Shown one piece after another: positions 18,833 to 26,314 of a stretch of DNA of 64,000 bases; the stretch's first letter is position 1; each line of letters begins with the position of its first letter. The DNA is from Neolewinella agarilytica (GTDB taxonomy: Bacteria; Bacteroidota; Bacteroidia; Chitinophagales; Saprospiraceae). Location: positions 33,514 to 97,513 of the forward strand of contig NZ_FOFB01000023.1 of NCBI RefSeq assembly GCF_900110645.1, in the 5' to 3' direction. The position numbers were made by a program, and so were the translations under genes. Below the pieces are notes generated by a model, which saw nothing but the letters and a program-made list of their open reading frames with translations, did no database searches and was not told the origin of the DNA.

Positions 18833-19762
18833 ATGCGTTCAAGACTTTTCCCTCTCCTTGCTCTCTTAATCCTCCTCTGCACCTGCGCCAGCGCCCAAAC
18901 GGACAATGCCCTGCGCGAAGTCGTCACGAAGACGATTGAAGACACTTACATCTACAAACCAGGGAAAGAACTGGCCGTAGAAGGGGAGAAAGCAGAAATC
19001 TTCGTGGAGACCTGGGATAAGCAAAAGATTCACGTCAAGATTGTCATGACCGCCCGCCACCCGGAGTTGGAACGTGCCAGGAAAGACCTGGAAAACCTTA
19101 ATTACATCGCTGAGGTGGCCGGGCAAAAAATCTTCCTGAAGAACAAGCGCATTGATGAAACGCATAAGCCAAAGAGCGAACTGACCGTTCACTACTACAT
19201 CACGCTACCCGAGGAATGTCCCGTTTACCTTAAGAGTCACTTCGGCGGAGCGACGATCTCTAACCTCCGCAACCAACTGCGAATCAACGGCGAGTTCTCC
19301 GCCATCAACATAGACAACGTTCAGGGCATCCTCGACATTCGCAGTCGCTTCGGAGACATCACCGGAGAGCGAATCGATGGTAACGTAGTGATTAATTCCC
19401 GCCGCTCAGATATTAACCTGTTCGACGTCGGGGGAACCTTTAATATTAACGCTCAATACGGAGAGGTCAAACTGAGCCCCAACGTCCGGATGCGGGATCT
19501 GCAGATCAACGCCGACAAAAGCGACGTCTACATCTACGAGCCCATCGGGGGCGAAGGGATGAACTACGAACTCACCCTCACCAACGGAGAAATTAAACTC
19601 CCCGACGGGCGCAAAGTCATTGAACTGCAACGGACGCCGGAAATTCGCCGCTTCGCCATCCAGCCTTCTGCGGAACGAATGGGAACCATTACGGCCAGCG
19701 TTACCTTTGGCGATCTTTACCTGGCTAAGCAGACAAAAGAGTTGGAGCGTAAGCGGTTCTGA
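18833..19762 (+). CDS. Exported DUF4097-type beta-helical protein
   Basis: A 309-residue exported protein with a signal peptide ending CASAQ. The body is a series of short beta repeats (LRINGEFSAINIDNVQG, LDIRSRFGDITGERIDG, VVINSRRSDINLFDVGG, FNINAQYGEVKL), the pattern of DUF4097/DUF4098 putative adhesin or beta-helix proteins. It is 53 bases after the anti-sigma gene on the same strand. The three form a likely operon in which it could be a target or part of the envelope-stress sensing set; that role is inference. Its signal peptide contains a family A motif copy (18878-18896). Confidence 0.82.
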   Translation: MRSRLFPLLALLILLCTCASAQTDNALREVVTKTIEDTYIYKPGKELAVEGEKAEIFVETWDKQKIHVKIVMTARHPELERARKDLENLNYIAEVAGQKIFLKNKRIDETHKPKSELTVHYYITLPEECPVYLKSHFGGATISNLRNQLRINGEFSAINIDNVQGILDIRSRFGDITGERIDGNVVINSRRSDINLFDVGGTFNINAQYGEVKLSPNVRMRDLQINADKSDVYIYEPIGGEGMNYELTLTNGEIKLPDGRKVIELQRTPEIRRFAIQPSAERMGTITASVTFGDLYLAKQTKELERKRF

Positions 19763-19767
19763 TCCGG

Positions 19768-20292
19768 TTACTCACCGGAATAGGGTGCATGGTCATAGCT
19801 AAACACCCGGGTCATCTTCCAGTCTCCATCGCGGAAGGCCCATAGGTGGAAAAAATAGGCGATACCGTTATCATTTGAGTTCGCGATACCGTGGAAAGTA
19901 TGCTGCCCCCTCAGGATAGCTCCGATGCCCGCCATCGGGAATACCTGGATGCTGCCCGCTACCGGCCGACGTTCAATCTCATTGTTTTCTCCTCGGCAAA
20001 GACCGTTTTTCATCGCAGTTGTGAGCGCCTCCCGGCTGTTCAGGAGGCCGCCTTTGTCATGGTAGAACTCAACATCGTCGTCTACGAAAGACATCATCGT
20101 GTTCAGGTCGCAGTCATTATAGGCTTGCCAGAAAACGCTGTCCATTTCCAGAATAGTTTTCTCGAGCTTGTCCCCCGCCGGCATGGATTGAGCGGAGAGA
20201 ATGCCTGGCGCAGCAGCCAGAGCCAATAGGGTCAGGAAAACGATGACGAAGCGAACCGGCGTAAGGCCAAAAAAGTCAGTAGAATCAGGCAT
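19768..20292 (-). CDS. Exported NTF2-like (DUF4440) protein
   Basis: A 174-residue protein with an N-terminal hydrophobic export segment (about 12-35, ending near LSAQ). A single SnoaL/DUF4440 domain follows, with AYNDCDLNTMMSFVDDDVEFYHDKGG, SREALTTAM, QHTFHGI and FFHLWAFRDGDWKMTRVFSYDHAP. Such cone-shaped domains bind small ligands or act as simple enzymes; the substrate is not predictable. It is convergent with the DUF4097 gene, stops six bases apart. Confidence 0.85.
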   Translation of the reverse strand: MPDSTDFFGLTPVRFVIVFLTLLALAAAPGILSAQSMPAGDKLEKTILEMDSVFWQAYNDCDLNTMMSFVDDDVEFYHDKGGLLNSREALTTAMKNGLCRGENNEIERRPVAGSIQVFPMAGIGAILRGQHTFHGIANSNDNGIAYFFHLWAFRDGDWKMTRVFSYDHAPYSGE

Positions 20293-20408
20293 GATGGATC
20301 GTGTGTGGTCGGAGCCACGGCAGGATTTCTCCTGCGGCAGCGGGATGTGTGAAGGGTGCTCCCGAAGGGAATCCCTTCAACAAGGACGAAGGGGCAAGAT
20401 GAAGGTTG

Positions 20409-20475
20409 CATGTTCCCGAGAAATCTGCAACCCGCAACCTGCAACCCACAACTTGCAACCTGCAACCCACCCACA
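20409..20475. repeat. Tandem word array (CAACCTGCAACC type)
   Basis: The words GCAACC and CAACCTGCAACCCAC recur about seven times in 65 bases directly after the BatE-like gene stop on the minus strand. The rest of the gap 20293-20477 shows no gene. Confidence 0.7.
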
Positions 20476-20477
20476 CC

Positions 20478-21242
20478 TCAAATCCGCTCCATCGCCGCCG
20501 CCGGTATCCATCCCTGGCGCCCGTCCTCCAGGCTGATTTTAATGAAATCATCAAACTCATCCAGTATCCTGAACTTGAGGCCTTCGGGGAGGGTTTCTTC
20601 CAGCGTGGCGTCGGCGCCGGGGGCTACGCGTAATTCTGCGGAGCTGGCGGTGAGAACGGCTTCTCCATCGTTACTTAGCCAGCTCAGGCGGCTGTTGCCC
20701 ATGGCGAAGAACAGGCCGGCAATGAGTAGAAAGGCTACTGCCGAGGGCAGCAGGGCAAAGCGCTTCTTCTCGTCCATGTCTCTGCGGCGCAAGTACCAGG
20801 TTACTCCGCCAATTACAGCCAGTGCCCAGAATAAAAGCGCGAGCCACTGGCAGGTGCTGGCGCCCAGCACGGCGCCCGCGCTGCGCCACCAGCGAACGAG
20901 GAAAAATTCTTGCAGCTCGAGGGCATTGATACCTGCTTCCGCGCGGACGAACTTCAGGTTGTTTTTCAGGCCCTTGTGGCCGGGCATTAGTCTCAGGCCG
21001 CGTTCGTAGTTCAGGATAGCCATTCCTGGTTTATTCTGTTCGAACCAGGCATTGCCGAGGGCTTGATAGAGATCGGGGCTTTGTTTGCCGGTGGCGCGGA
21101 GGCTGTCGAGGGCGGTAATGGCAACCCTGCTATCCTCACTCGCAATGGCCTCGCGGGCTGCGGCCAGCCTGTCCTCCTGGGCGAATGCCGAGGCAGAGAG
21201 TAAGGCGAGGCAGAGGATCAATATTTTTAATGGCAGGGGCAT
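20478..21242 (-). CDS. BatE-like TPR and SH3 domain membrane protein
   Basis: A 254-residue protein: signal peptide (ending SAFAQ), a TPR-like helical repeat at about 25-95 (ALGNAWFEQNKPGMAILNYERGLRLMP), two membrane segments (about 135-150 and 175-190) and a C-terminal bacterial SH3 domain (AELRVAPGADATLEETLPEG, DGRQGWIPAAAM). This order matches BatE of the Bacteroides aerotolerance set, although the other bat genes are not here. The ATG at 21242 is chosen because it begins the signal peptide; the longer frame would reach into a repeat with two ACGTTGTGCG words (about 21276-21309). It follows the OstA-like gene by 85 bases. Confidence 0.78.
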   Translation of the reverse strand: MPLPLKILILCLALLSASAFAQEDRLAAAREAIASEDSRVAITALDSLRATGKQSPDLYQALGNAWFEQNKPGMAILNYERGLRLMPGHKGLKNNLKFVRAEAGINALELQEFFLVRWWRSAGAVLGASTCQWLALLFWALAVIGGVTWYLRRRDMDEKKRFALLPSAVAFLLIAGLFFAMGNSRLSWLSNDGEAVLTASSAELRVAPGADATLEETLPEGLKFRILDEFDDFIKISLEDGRQGWIPAAAMERI

Positions 21243-21327
21243 AAGCACAAAAATAAAATAGAATTGCCTGGTAGAGACGTTGTGCGTCGAAAAATGTCGA
21301 CGTTGTGCGCCAACCCCGGGCAAGTAA

Positions 21328-23340
21328 TCATTCTTTTCCCCGGGTTTTCAACGGATAATCAATAACGGGAGAAATCCCCGCAGGTAAGGAACCTTCTTCA
21401 GATACTGGCGCCTTTTGCGGCACCCGTTTAGGCCCAAAAAGATCCAGCAAGGTCTTTGGTTTTCGCTCCTCCTCCCAGCGGAAGCCCTCCAGCCGGAAAG
21501 CACCGTGATCCGGTATATCTCCCATAGGTTGCATCTTGCCGCTCGGCTGACTCAGGAAGCGAATCTTCCGCACCGCCTGGTTTTTGAAGTGCAGCACCAT
21601 CGCACTACAGGCCGTTTTATTCACCCCGACGTAGGCCCCGGCCTCATCGAGAATGTAATAGATGGCCTCGGCGTTGCCGTTCACTTCGGTACGGGACAGG
21701 GCGGTGCTGTCAAAGAAGGCCTCGATGACCTTACCCTTCACCTGATTGAAAAAGATAAAATCAGAGGTGGTAATCACCAGGGCATTACGGATCAGGCGGA
21801 CTTTATCCGGGGCTTCGTCTTTGAAGAATATCTGTACGGTGTCTCCCGTCAGCTGACTGGTGTCTTGCCACAGCACAGGATCCTGATAAAGGGTGAGGAC
21901 GCTGTCGATAGTGTTGAAACCAAGCGAGTCGCAGACGGCCTGCAGGTCGCTCTTCAGAATCCGCACGTCCCGGTAAGCGGAGAGATAGCGTATGGAATCC
22001 ATCGTGATCGTCGTATCTGCTTCTACAATTGGCGTAACGATCAGGGAGTCACCCAGGAAGGTAGAGTCGATGCGGACCGTTCGCTCAGTGATGGTGGTGT
22101 CGAACACCTCAGACTGTACGGAGATCAGCGTATCCGCCGCCATCCACATGGTGTCCTGATCGAGCAGGGCCGTTAGCAGCGGGCGGCCGCGCGGGCCGCC
22201 GGTAGCGTTCAGGTAGCCGGTGTCTTCGTTATAACGGGCCTCGGTGGCCTCGATGGAGATGTTGGCCGAGGTGTCTTGCCAGAAGACGTTGCCGCTAGCC
22301 TTGCTAAAGCCCGTTTCGGGGTCGGAGTTCAAGCGGTCCGCAACGATGATCATTGGCGGAGCGGAGACCCGGGGGCGCCCCCCGGCCACGGCGTAGGTTT
22401 CCCGCTTGATGTCGTAGTTGATGGTGTCTCCGGTAACCGTTTGGCTGGAATCGCGGACGCTTGCGTTACCCTCCAGCCGGTAGCGGTCCTGCCGGCGGAA
22501 ATAATTGATCCGATCGGCCGTAGCGCGTTGGAATTCGCCTTCGGCGACGTAAGCATCGCCCTCCAGGATGTAGACTTCCTGTCCGCCGAAGTAGCGGATC
22601 GTATCAGCTGCTGCCAGCCGTTCGCCACTTTTATACTGGGCGTTCTGGCTGAAGACAGCCTCGTCGAGCTGCACGTCATAATAACCGGATTCGCAGTAGA
22701 TCCGGTGGGTATCTGTACGAATTACCGTAGGGCCGAGGAAGTAAACGCGATCGGCGTTCAGGTCATATTTCAGGGTGTCGGCCCGCATCTCAAAGCGGTC
22801 GTCAATGACGACGACGCTGTCGCGGAAGTAGACCAGTTGCTCATTAGCATAGTAGTAGCCGTGGGTGGAGTTGAGCTCGGTTCCCTTGTTCACGATGCGG
22901 CCGCCCGTGTGGTAAGTTGCCAGTTTGGTCGCCAGGTTGTAGGCCAGCCGGTTGGTGTACAGCTCCGTTTCGCCGCGTTGCAGCACGACCTTACCGATCA
23001 GGTCGGCCAGCCGCGTCTCGGCGTTGTAGTCGAGCTCATCGGCGAAAGCTGCCAGGCTGTCCCCCTGCTGAATGATCACATTGTCGTAGGCATTCACTTG
23101 CACACTTTCAAAAAGCAGTACGCTGTCGCCATACATGAAAATACTATCCTGACTCAGCTCGACCTCGCCCACGAGAAGCTGCGTACTGCCCCGGTTAAGC
23201 ATGCGCAGCTCGTTGGCCTTATCGATGTTCACCACTTCCTTCACGGTGCTATCCTGTGCGGGCACGGTAGTCTGGGCGCGGACGCAGGTGCCGAGCAGAA
23301 CTAAAAGAGCAATGATGTACCAGGCGGTCAGCTTTTGCAT
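21328..23340 (-). CDS. OstA/LptA-like exported protein
   Basis: A 670-residue exported protein (signal peptide ending CVRAQ). The body is a run of short beta-strand repeats of the OstA/LptA beta-jellyroll type (AYNLATKLATYHTGG, DTLKYDLNADRVYFLG, ADTIRYFGGQEVYILEGDAYV, TADRINYFRRQDRYRLEGNA). In other bacteria LptA-type proteins bridge lipopolysaccharide across the periplasm; this longer Bacteroidota form probably serves the same transport, which is inference from family. The ATG at 23340 is 9 bases from a TATCTTTG promoter element. The 51 upstream in-frame codons fall before that element and are rejected. A family A copy lies in its signal peptide codons. Confidence 0.86.
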   Translation of the reverse strand: MQKLTAWYIIALLVLLGTCVRAQTTVPAQDSTVKEVVNIDKANELRMLNRGSTQLLVGEVELSQDSIFMYGDSVLLFESVQVNAYDNVIIQQGDSLAAFADELDYNAETRLADLIGKVVLQRGETELYTNRLAYNLATKLATYHTGGRIVNKGTELNSTHGYYYANEQLVYFRDSVVVIDDRFEMRADTLKYDLNADRVYFLGPTVIRTDTHRIYCESGYYDVQLDEAVFSQNAQYKSGERLAAADTIRYFGGQEVYILEGDAYVAEGEFQRATADRINYFRRQDRYRLEGNASVRDSSQTVTGDTINYDIKRETYAVAGGRPRVSAPPMIIVADRLNSDPETGFSKASGNVFWQDTSANISIEATEARYNEDTGYLNATGGPRGRPLLTALLDQDTMWMAADTLISVQSEVFDTTITERTVRIDSTFLGDSLIVTPIVEADTTITMDSIRYLSAYRDVRILKSDLQAVCDSLGFNTIDSVLTLYQDPVLWQDTSQLTGDTVQIFFKDEAPDKVRLIRNALVITTSDFIFFNQVKGKVIEAFFDSTALSRTEVNGNAEAIYYILDEAGAYVGVNKTACSAMVLHFKNQAVRKIRFLSQPSGKMQPMGDIPDHGAFRLEGFRWEEERKPKTLLDLFGPKRVPQKAPVSEEGSLPAGISPVIDYPLKTRGKE

Positions 23341-23348
23341 AGAAGGCG

Positions 23349-23356
23349 CAAAGATA
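23349..23356 (-). promoter_or_regulatory. -7 promoter element of the OstA-like gene
   Basis: Minus-strand TATCTTTG, a full TAnnTTTG match, ends 8 bases before the ATG at 23340, so the leader would be only a few bases. No clear -33 TTTG. Confidence 0.6.
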
Positions 23357-23539
23357 TAAAGGCAGCTGTTGGCTTTCGTCAGCGGGAGGAATTGAGTTCG
23401 TTGGCCGAACGTGGTATAGATACCCGGAGCACTCCCCGGTGTGCGCGGTTCTCTGGGTTTTAACGGTGGTTTAACGATTGGGGAGAGGCACACACGCTAA
23501 AACTACTTGTCGTAAGGACAGCAGGGAGACCTCGCTTCG

Positions 23540-23637
23540 GCCCGACCGCCTCCACTGGCCGGCTGGCGGAGACGGTCGGGCGCATAAGCCAGCATGGGGA
23601 AGTCGCTGAAAGCTGCTTCCCCATGCTGATTTATGCG
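23540..23637. repeat. Two adjacent long hairpins between cvpA and the OstA-like gene
   Basis: GCCCGACCGCCTCC (23540-23553) faces GGAGACGGTCGGGC (23568-23581) with one mismatch. Next, bases 23581-23602 face 23616-23637 with two mismatches in 22 pairs, with CAGCATGGGGAAG and CTTCCCCATGCTG as the perfect core. The two hairpins share base 23581. No T-run follows either. Confidence 0.8.
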
Positions 23638-23702
23638 TCCGGACGCTCGAAGCGCTATCAGGCGTTAGCAGCTCCCAAACCCGGCTCTCCTAAACCTCCC
23701 TT

Positions 23703-23721
23703 TGCACCCGCGGATGCGCCC
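23703..23721 (-). repeat. Family A dispersed motif, spacer 3, right after cvpA
   Basis: Minus-strand GGGCGC-ATC-CGCGGGTGCA, ending two bases beyond the cvpA stop codon. Confidence 0.75.
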
Positions 23722-23723
23722 CT

Positions 23724-24299
23724 TTATTCTTCCAGGTCGAAAATGGAGTCATTCTCGTCCTTATCCACGCTCTCGCTCAGGCGGTCCATCGCGTCAACGG
23801 CCTTGTCGTAGAAGTCGCGGAAGACGGGGTAAAGGCTTTTGCCTTGTTCCCAAACGGCCATACGAATCTGGCTCAGCGGTTGGTAGGTGATGCTTGTCGT
23901 GCGGACTTCATCGCTGATGATCCGGCTGCGGTCACCAAAATAGACCAGCCCGGAAAAGATGAAGGTGAAGAAGAGGCCGGAGAGTATCCCACCCAATATT
24001 TGGTTGATGAAGTTGATGTTCACCGTCTCCAGGAAACCGGTGAGGCCGCGGGAAACGATCTTAAAGAGGACCAGCGTCAGGAAAAAGACGAGAATGAAAC
24101 CCAGCAGGAAGGAGCCGCCGGTAGTAATTACCGGAAACCATTCATAGAGGACATCGCCCATAATGGGGCCGAATTTCATCGCCGCCAGAATGCCGAAAAC
24201 GTAACTGGCCAGCGTCAGGACGGTGGCGATAATGCCCTTGCTGTAGCCGATCCAGAAACCGTAAGCAAGGAAAATCAGACAAATAATATCAATAGCCAT
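23724..24299 (-). CDS. CvpA family inner membrane protein
   Basis: A 191-residue protein with four hydrophobic segments (residues about 3-20, 25-50, 60-85 and 100-120) in the CvpA pattern, including the early GFWIGYSKGII and the QILGGILSGLFF segment. A soluble acidic C-terminal tail ends FDLEE. CvpA proteins are linked to colicin V production and envelope stress tolerance; the exact role is unknown. The ATG at 24299 lies only five bases after a TAACTTTG promoter element, so the mRNA is probably leaderless. Confidence 0.9.
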   Translation of the reverse strand: MAIDIICLIFLAYGFWIGYSKGIIATVLTLASYVFGILAAMKFGPIMGDVLYEWFPVITTGGSFLLGFILVFFLTLVLFKIVSRGLTGFLETVNINFINQILGGILSGLFFTFIFSGLVYFGDRSRIISDEVRTTSITYQPLSQIRMAVWEQGKSLYPVFRDFYDKAVDAMDRLSESVDKDENDSIFDLEE

Positions 24300-24303
24300 G
24301 GTG

Positions 24304-24311
24304 CAAAGTTA
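24304..24311 (-). promoter_or_regulatory. -7 element placing the start of transcription at the cvpA ATG
   Basis: Minus-strand TAACTTTG-CACC-ATG: a full TAnnTTTG match whose expected start point is on or next to the A of the start codon. No TTTG at -33. Confidence 0.6.
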
Positions 24312-24538
24312 GGGCATGGAGAGCAAGTAAATTCTTAGCCTCACGATGATGAGACAACCGAAACTACGATAAGAGATGCGCTCTGCCGCATTTTTGGCCG
24401 TCGTTTATACGGGCGATTCCGTTTTTTAGACGAACGTCAGTTTCGGCAACAGAAAGCGCCTTTTTCCGTTTCTTTGTCGCTTGTTCGTGAGGCCTTCCTG
24501 CCCCGAACCTGATTTTGACCTCAACTACACCAATAAAT

Positions 24539-25477
24539 ATGATCCGCATTCTCGCCAACGACGGCATCGCCCCCAACGGTAAAGCGCAACTCGAAGCCGC
24601 CGGCTTCGAAGTTGTCACTGATCACATCCCGCAGGATGAGCTGATGACGAAGCTCAACGACTTTGACGTCATCTGTGTCCGCAGTGCCACGAAGGTGCGC
24701 CAGGAACTCATCGACGCCAGCCCCAACCTCAAGGTTATTTGCCGTGGCGGAGTTGGTATCGATAACATCGACCACGCGTACGCCAAGACGAAGGGTATCC
24801 CCACTTACAATACCCCCGCCGCTTCCAGTGCCAGTGTGGCGGAGTTGGTCTTCGGTCATTTCTTCGGTCTCAGCCGGGGCATCCACCGCTCTAACTTTGA
24901 GCTCCGCCAGGAAGGCAGTGAGTTTAAAAAGCTGAAAAAAGCCTACGCTGGCGGCCAGGAGCTCCGGGGCAAGACACTCGGTATCCTCGGCTTCGGTCGT
25001 ATTGGCGTAGAAGCTGCCCGCATTGCGCTGGGGCTGGGCATGAACGTTTTACCCGTTGACCTGGTCAAGACCTCCGAGACCATCACCATCGATATGATGG
25101 GCGGTCATTCCGTTAGCATCGAGGTGCCCGTAGTCCCTATGGATCAGATGCTCGCCGAAGCCGACTACATCACCATCCACGTTCCCGGCGGTGACCTGAT
25201 CGGCGAAGCCGAGCTCGACAAAATGAAGGACGGTGTCATCATCGCCAACACCAGCCGAGGTGGCGTCATCAACGAAGATGCCCTGCTGGCCGCTCTGAAC
25301 TCCGGTAAGATCGGAGGTGCTGCTCTGGACGTATTCGTCGGAGAACCCAACCCCCGCCGTGATCTGCTCGAACACCCCGGCATCAGCGTCACGCCGCACA
25401 TCGGTGCCGCTACCGGAGAGGCTCAGTACAATATCGGTACGGAGCTGGCGGATCAGATTATTGCGCACTTTAAATAA
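24539..25477 (+). CDS. serA: Short-form D-3-phosphoglycerate dehydrogenase / D-2-hydroxyacid dehydrogenase
   Basis: NAD-linked oxidoreductase of the D-2-hydroxyacid family, most likely catalysing the first step of serine synthesis from 3-phosphoglycerate. The 312-residue protein shows the Rossmann motif GFGRIG (151-156). Its catalytic residues are Arg240 (NTSRGG), Glu269 (VGEPNP) and His287 (TPHIGAATGEAQ). The C-terminal ACT regulatory domain of many SerA enzymes is absent, so feedback control by serine through that domain is not expected. The ATG at 24539 is the usual family start; an ATG 24 bases upstream is also in frame. No serC or serB is in the window. Confidence 0.9.
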   Translation: MIRILANDGIAPNGKAQLEAAGFEVVTDHIPQDELMTKLNDFDVICVRSATKVRQELIDASPNLKVICRGGVGIDNIDHAYAKTKGIPTYNTPAASSASVAELVFGHFFGLSRGIHRSNFELRQEGSEFKKLKKAYAGGQELRGKTLGILGFGRIGVEAARIALGLGMNVLPVDLVKTSETITIDMMGGHSVSIEVPVVPMDQMLAEADYITIHVPGGDLIGEAELDKMKDGVIIANTSRGGVINEDALLAALNSGKIGGAALDVFVGEPNPRRDLLEHPGISVTPHIGAATGEAQYNIGTELADQIIAHFK

Positions 25478-25484
25478 AGCGCTG

Positions 25485-25650
25485 GGCGCTTTTTTAAGAC
25501 GCAGCAGTCGCTTCGCACTTTTAGGGCTTCGGTAAAGACTTGCCGGAGCCCTAAAAGGGTAGCGTCTAAAAACCGCGAAGCGGTGTCTAAAAGAAAGAGG
25601 AACGATAGCGATCTCTTTTGCCTGAAAAAGTCGCGTCAGCGACGCCTAAA
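25485..25650. repeat. Family B repeat element, copy 2
   Basis: Lies between the convergent serA and cytidine deaminase genes. CTTTTAGGGCTTCGG (25518-25532) pairs with CCGGAGCCCTAAAAG (25543-25557) over 15 positions, with GCGTCTAAAA words outside. The cytidine deaminase stop codon falls in the edge word (CTT-TAG-GCGTC on the minus strand). The hairpin may act as a terminator for both genes. Confidence 0.78.
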
Positions 25651-26122
25651 GCAACTCTCCCGAGAAGCCAAAAGGCAGCAAATTCCCCGCCGAGGCAAAG
25701 ACATAAACCGGCCCTGTTTCCCCCTGTAGAATCAGCTTCATCTTTTTGCGGAAGCGCGTTTCGTGTTCGTGCAGTTGCTGCCGGCAGGAGCCACAGGGGC
25801 TGGCGGGTTGGTCAAGTACCTGCTTAGGAGACTTTACCGTGATGGCCATGGCAACGACGGCCATGCCCGGCCGCTGGCTGGCGGCCGCAGCGAGGGTGGC
25901 GGGCTCCGCGCAGATGCACATGGGGTAGGCCGCGTTTTCCGTGTTCCAGCCGGTGACGATGGTGCCGTCTTCCAGTCTGGCGGCGGCGGCTACCTGAAAG
26001 TTGGAGTACGGTGAGTAGCTGTTGGGGAGGGCTGCTTTAGCCGTTTGCAACAGGCTTTTATCCTCAGTAGTGAGGTCTTCCGGGGAGGCGAAGGACTCGT
26101 AAGATATCGTATGTCTGGGCAT
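25646..26122 (-). CDS. cdd: Cytidine deaminase
   Basis: Zinc hydrolase converting cytidine and deoxycytidine to uridine forms for pyrimidine salvage. The 158-residue protein has the substrate motif NTENAAYP, the catalytic CAE (Cys71, Glu73) and the second zinc motif PCGSC (Cys110 and Cys113), the arrangement of the homotetrameric short form. The ATG at 26122 is chosen because the family starts near there; 20 upstream codons are in frame but uncharacteristic. Its stop codon overlaps the edge of a family B repeat. Confidence 0.95.
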   Translation of the reverse strand: MPRHTISYESFASPEDLTTEDKSLLQTAKAALPNSYSPYSNFQVAAAARLEDGTIVTGWNTENAAYPMCICAEPATLAAAASQRPGMAVVAMAITVKSPKQVLDQPASPCGSCRQQLHEHETRFRKKMKLILQGETGPVYVFASAGNLLPFGFSGELL

Positions 26123-26314
26123 AAAACGATTATTTTGAGGAGGCGTTTTTTTCTGTCTGTAGGTGCAGTAGCGTTCACCCAAAGATACTTTATTAACACA
26201 GGGAGTATGTGGTCAGGTAGCTGGTGAGCCAGGGTAAGCTCTCCGCTGGGATGGGACGCTACAAGTCCTGTTAACTGGACTAAGTGGTCCTCGAAGCGTC
26301 CCGCAGTATTGCGG

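Noticed and set aside
22276..23304. Plus-strand frame of 342 codons inside the OstA-like gene
   Set aside because: Antisense shadow; the sense strand has the repeated beta pattern and a signal peptide.
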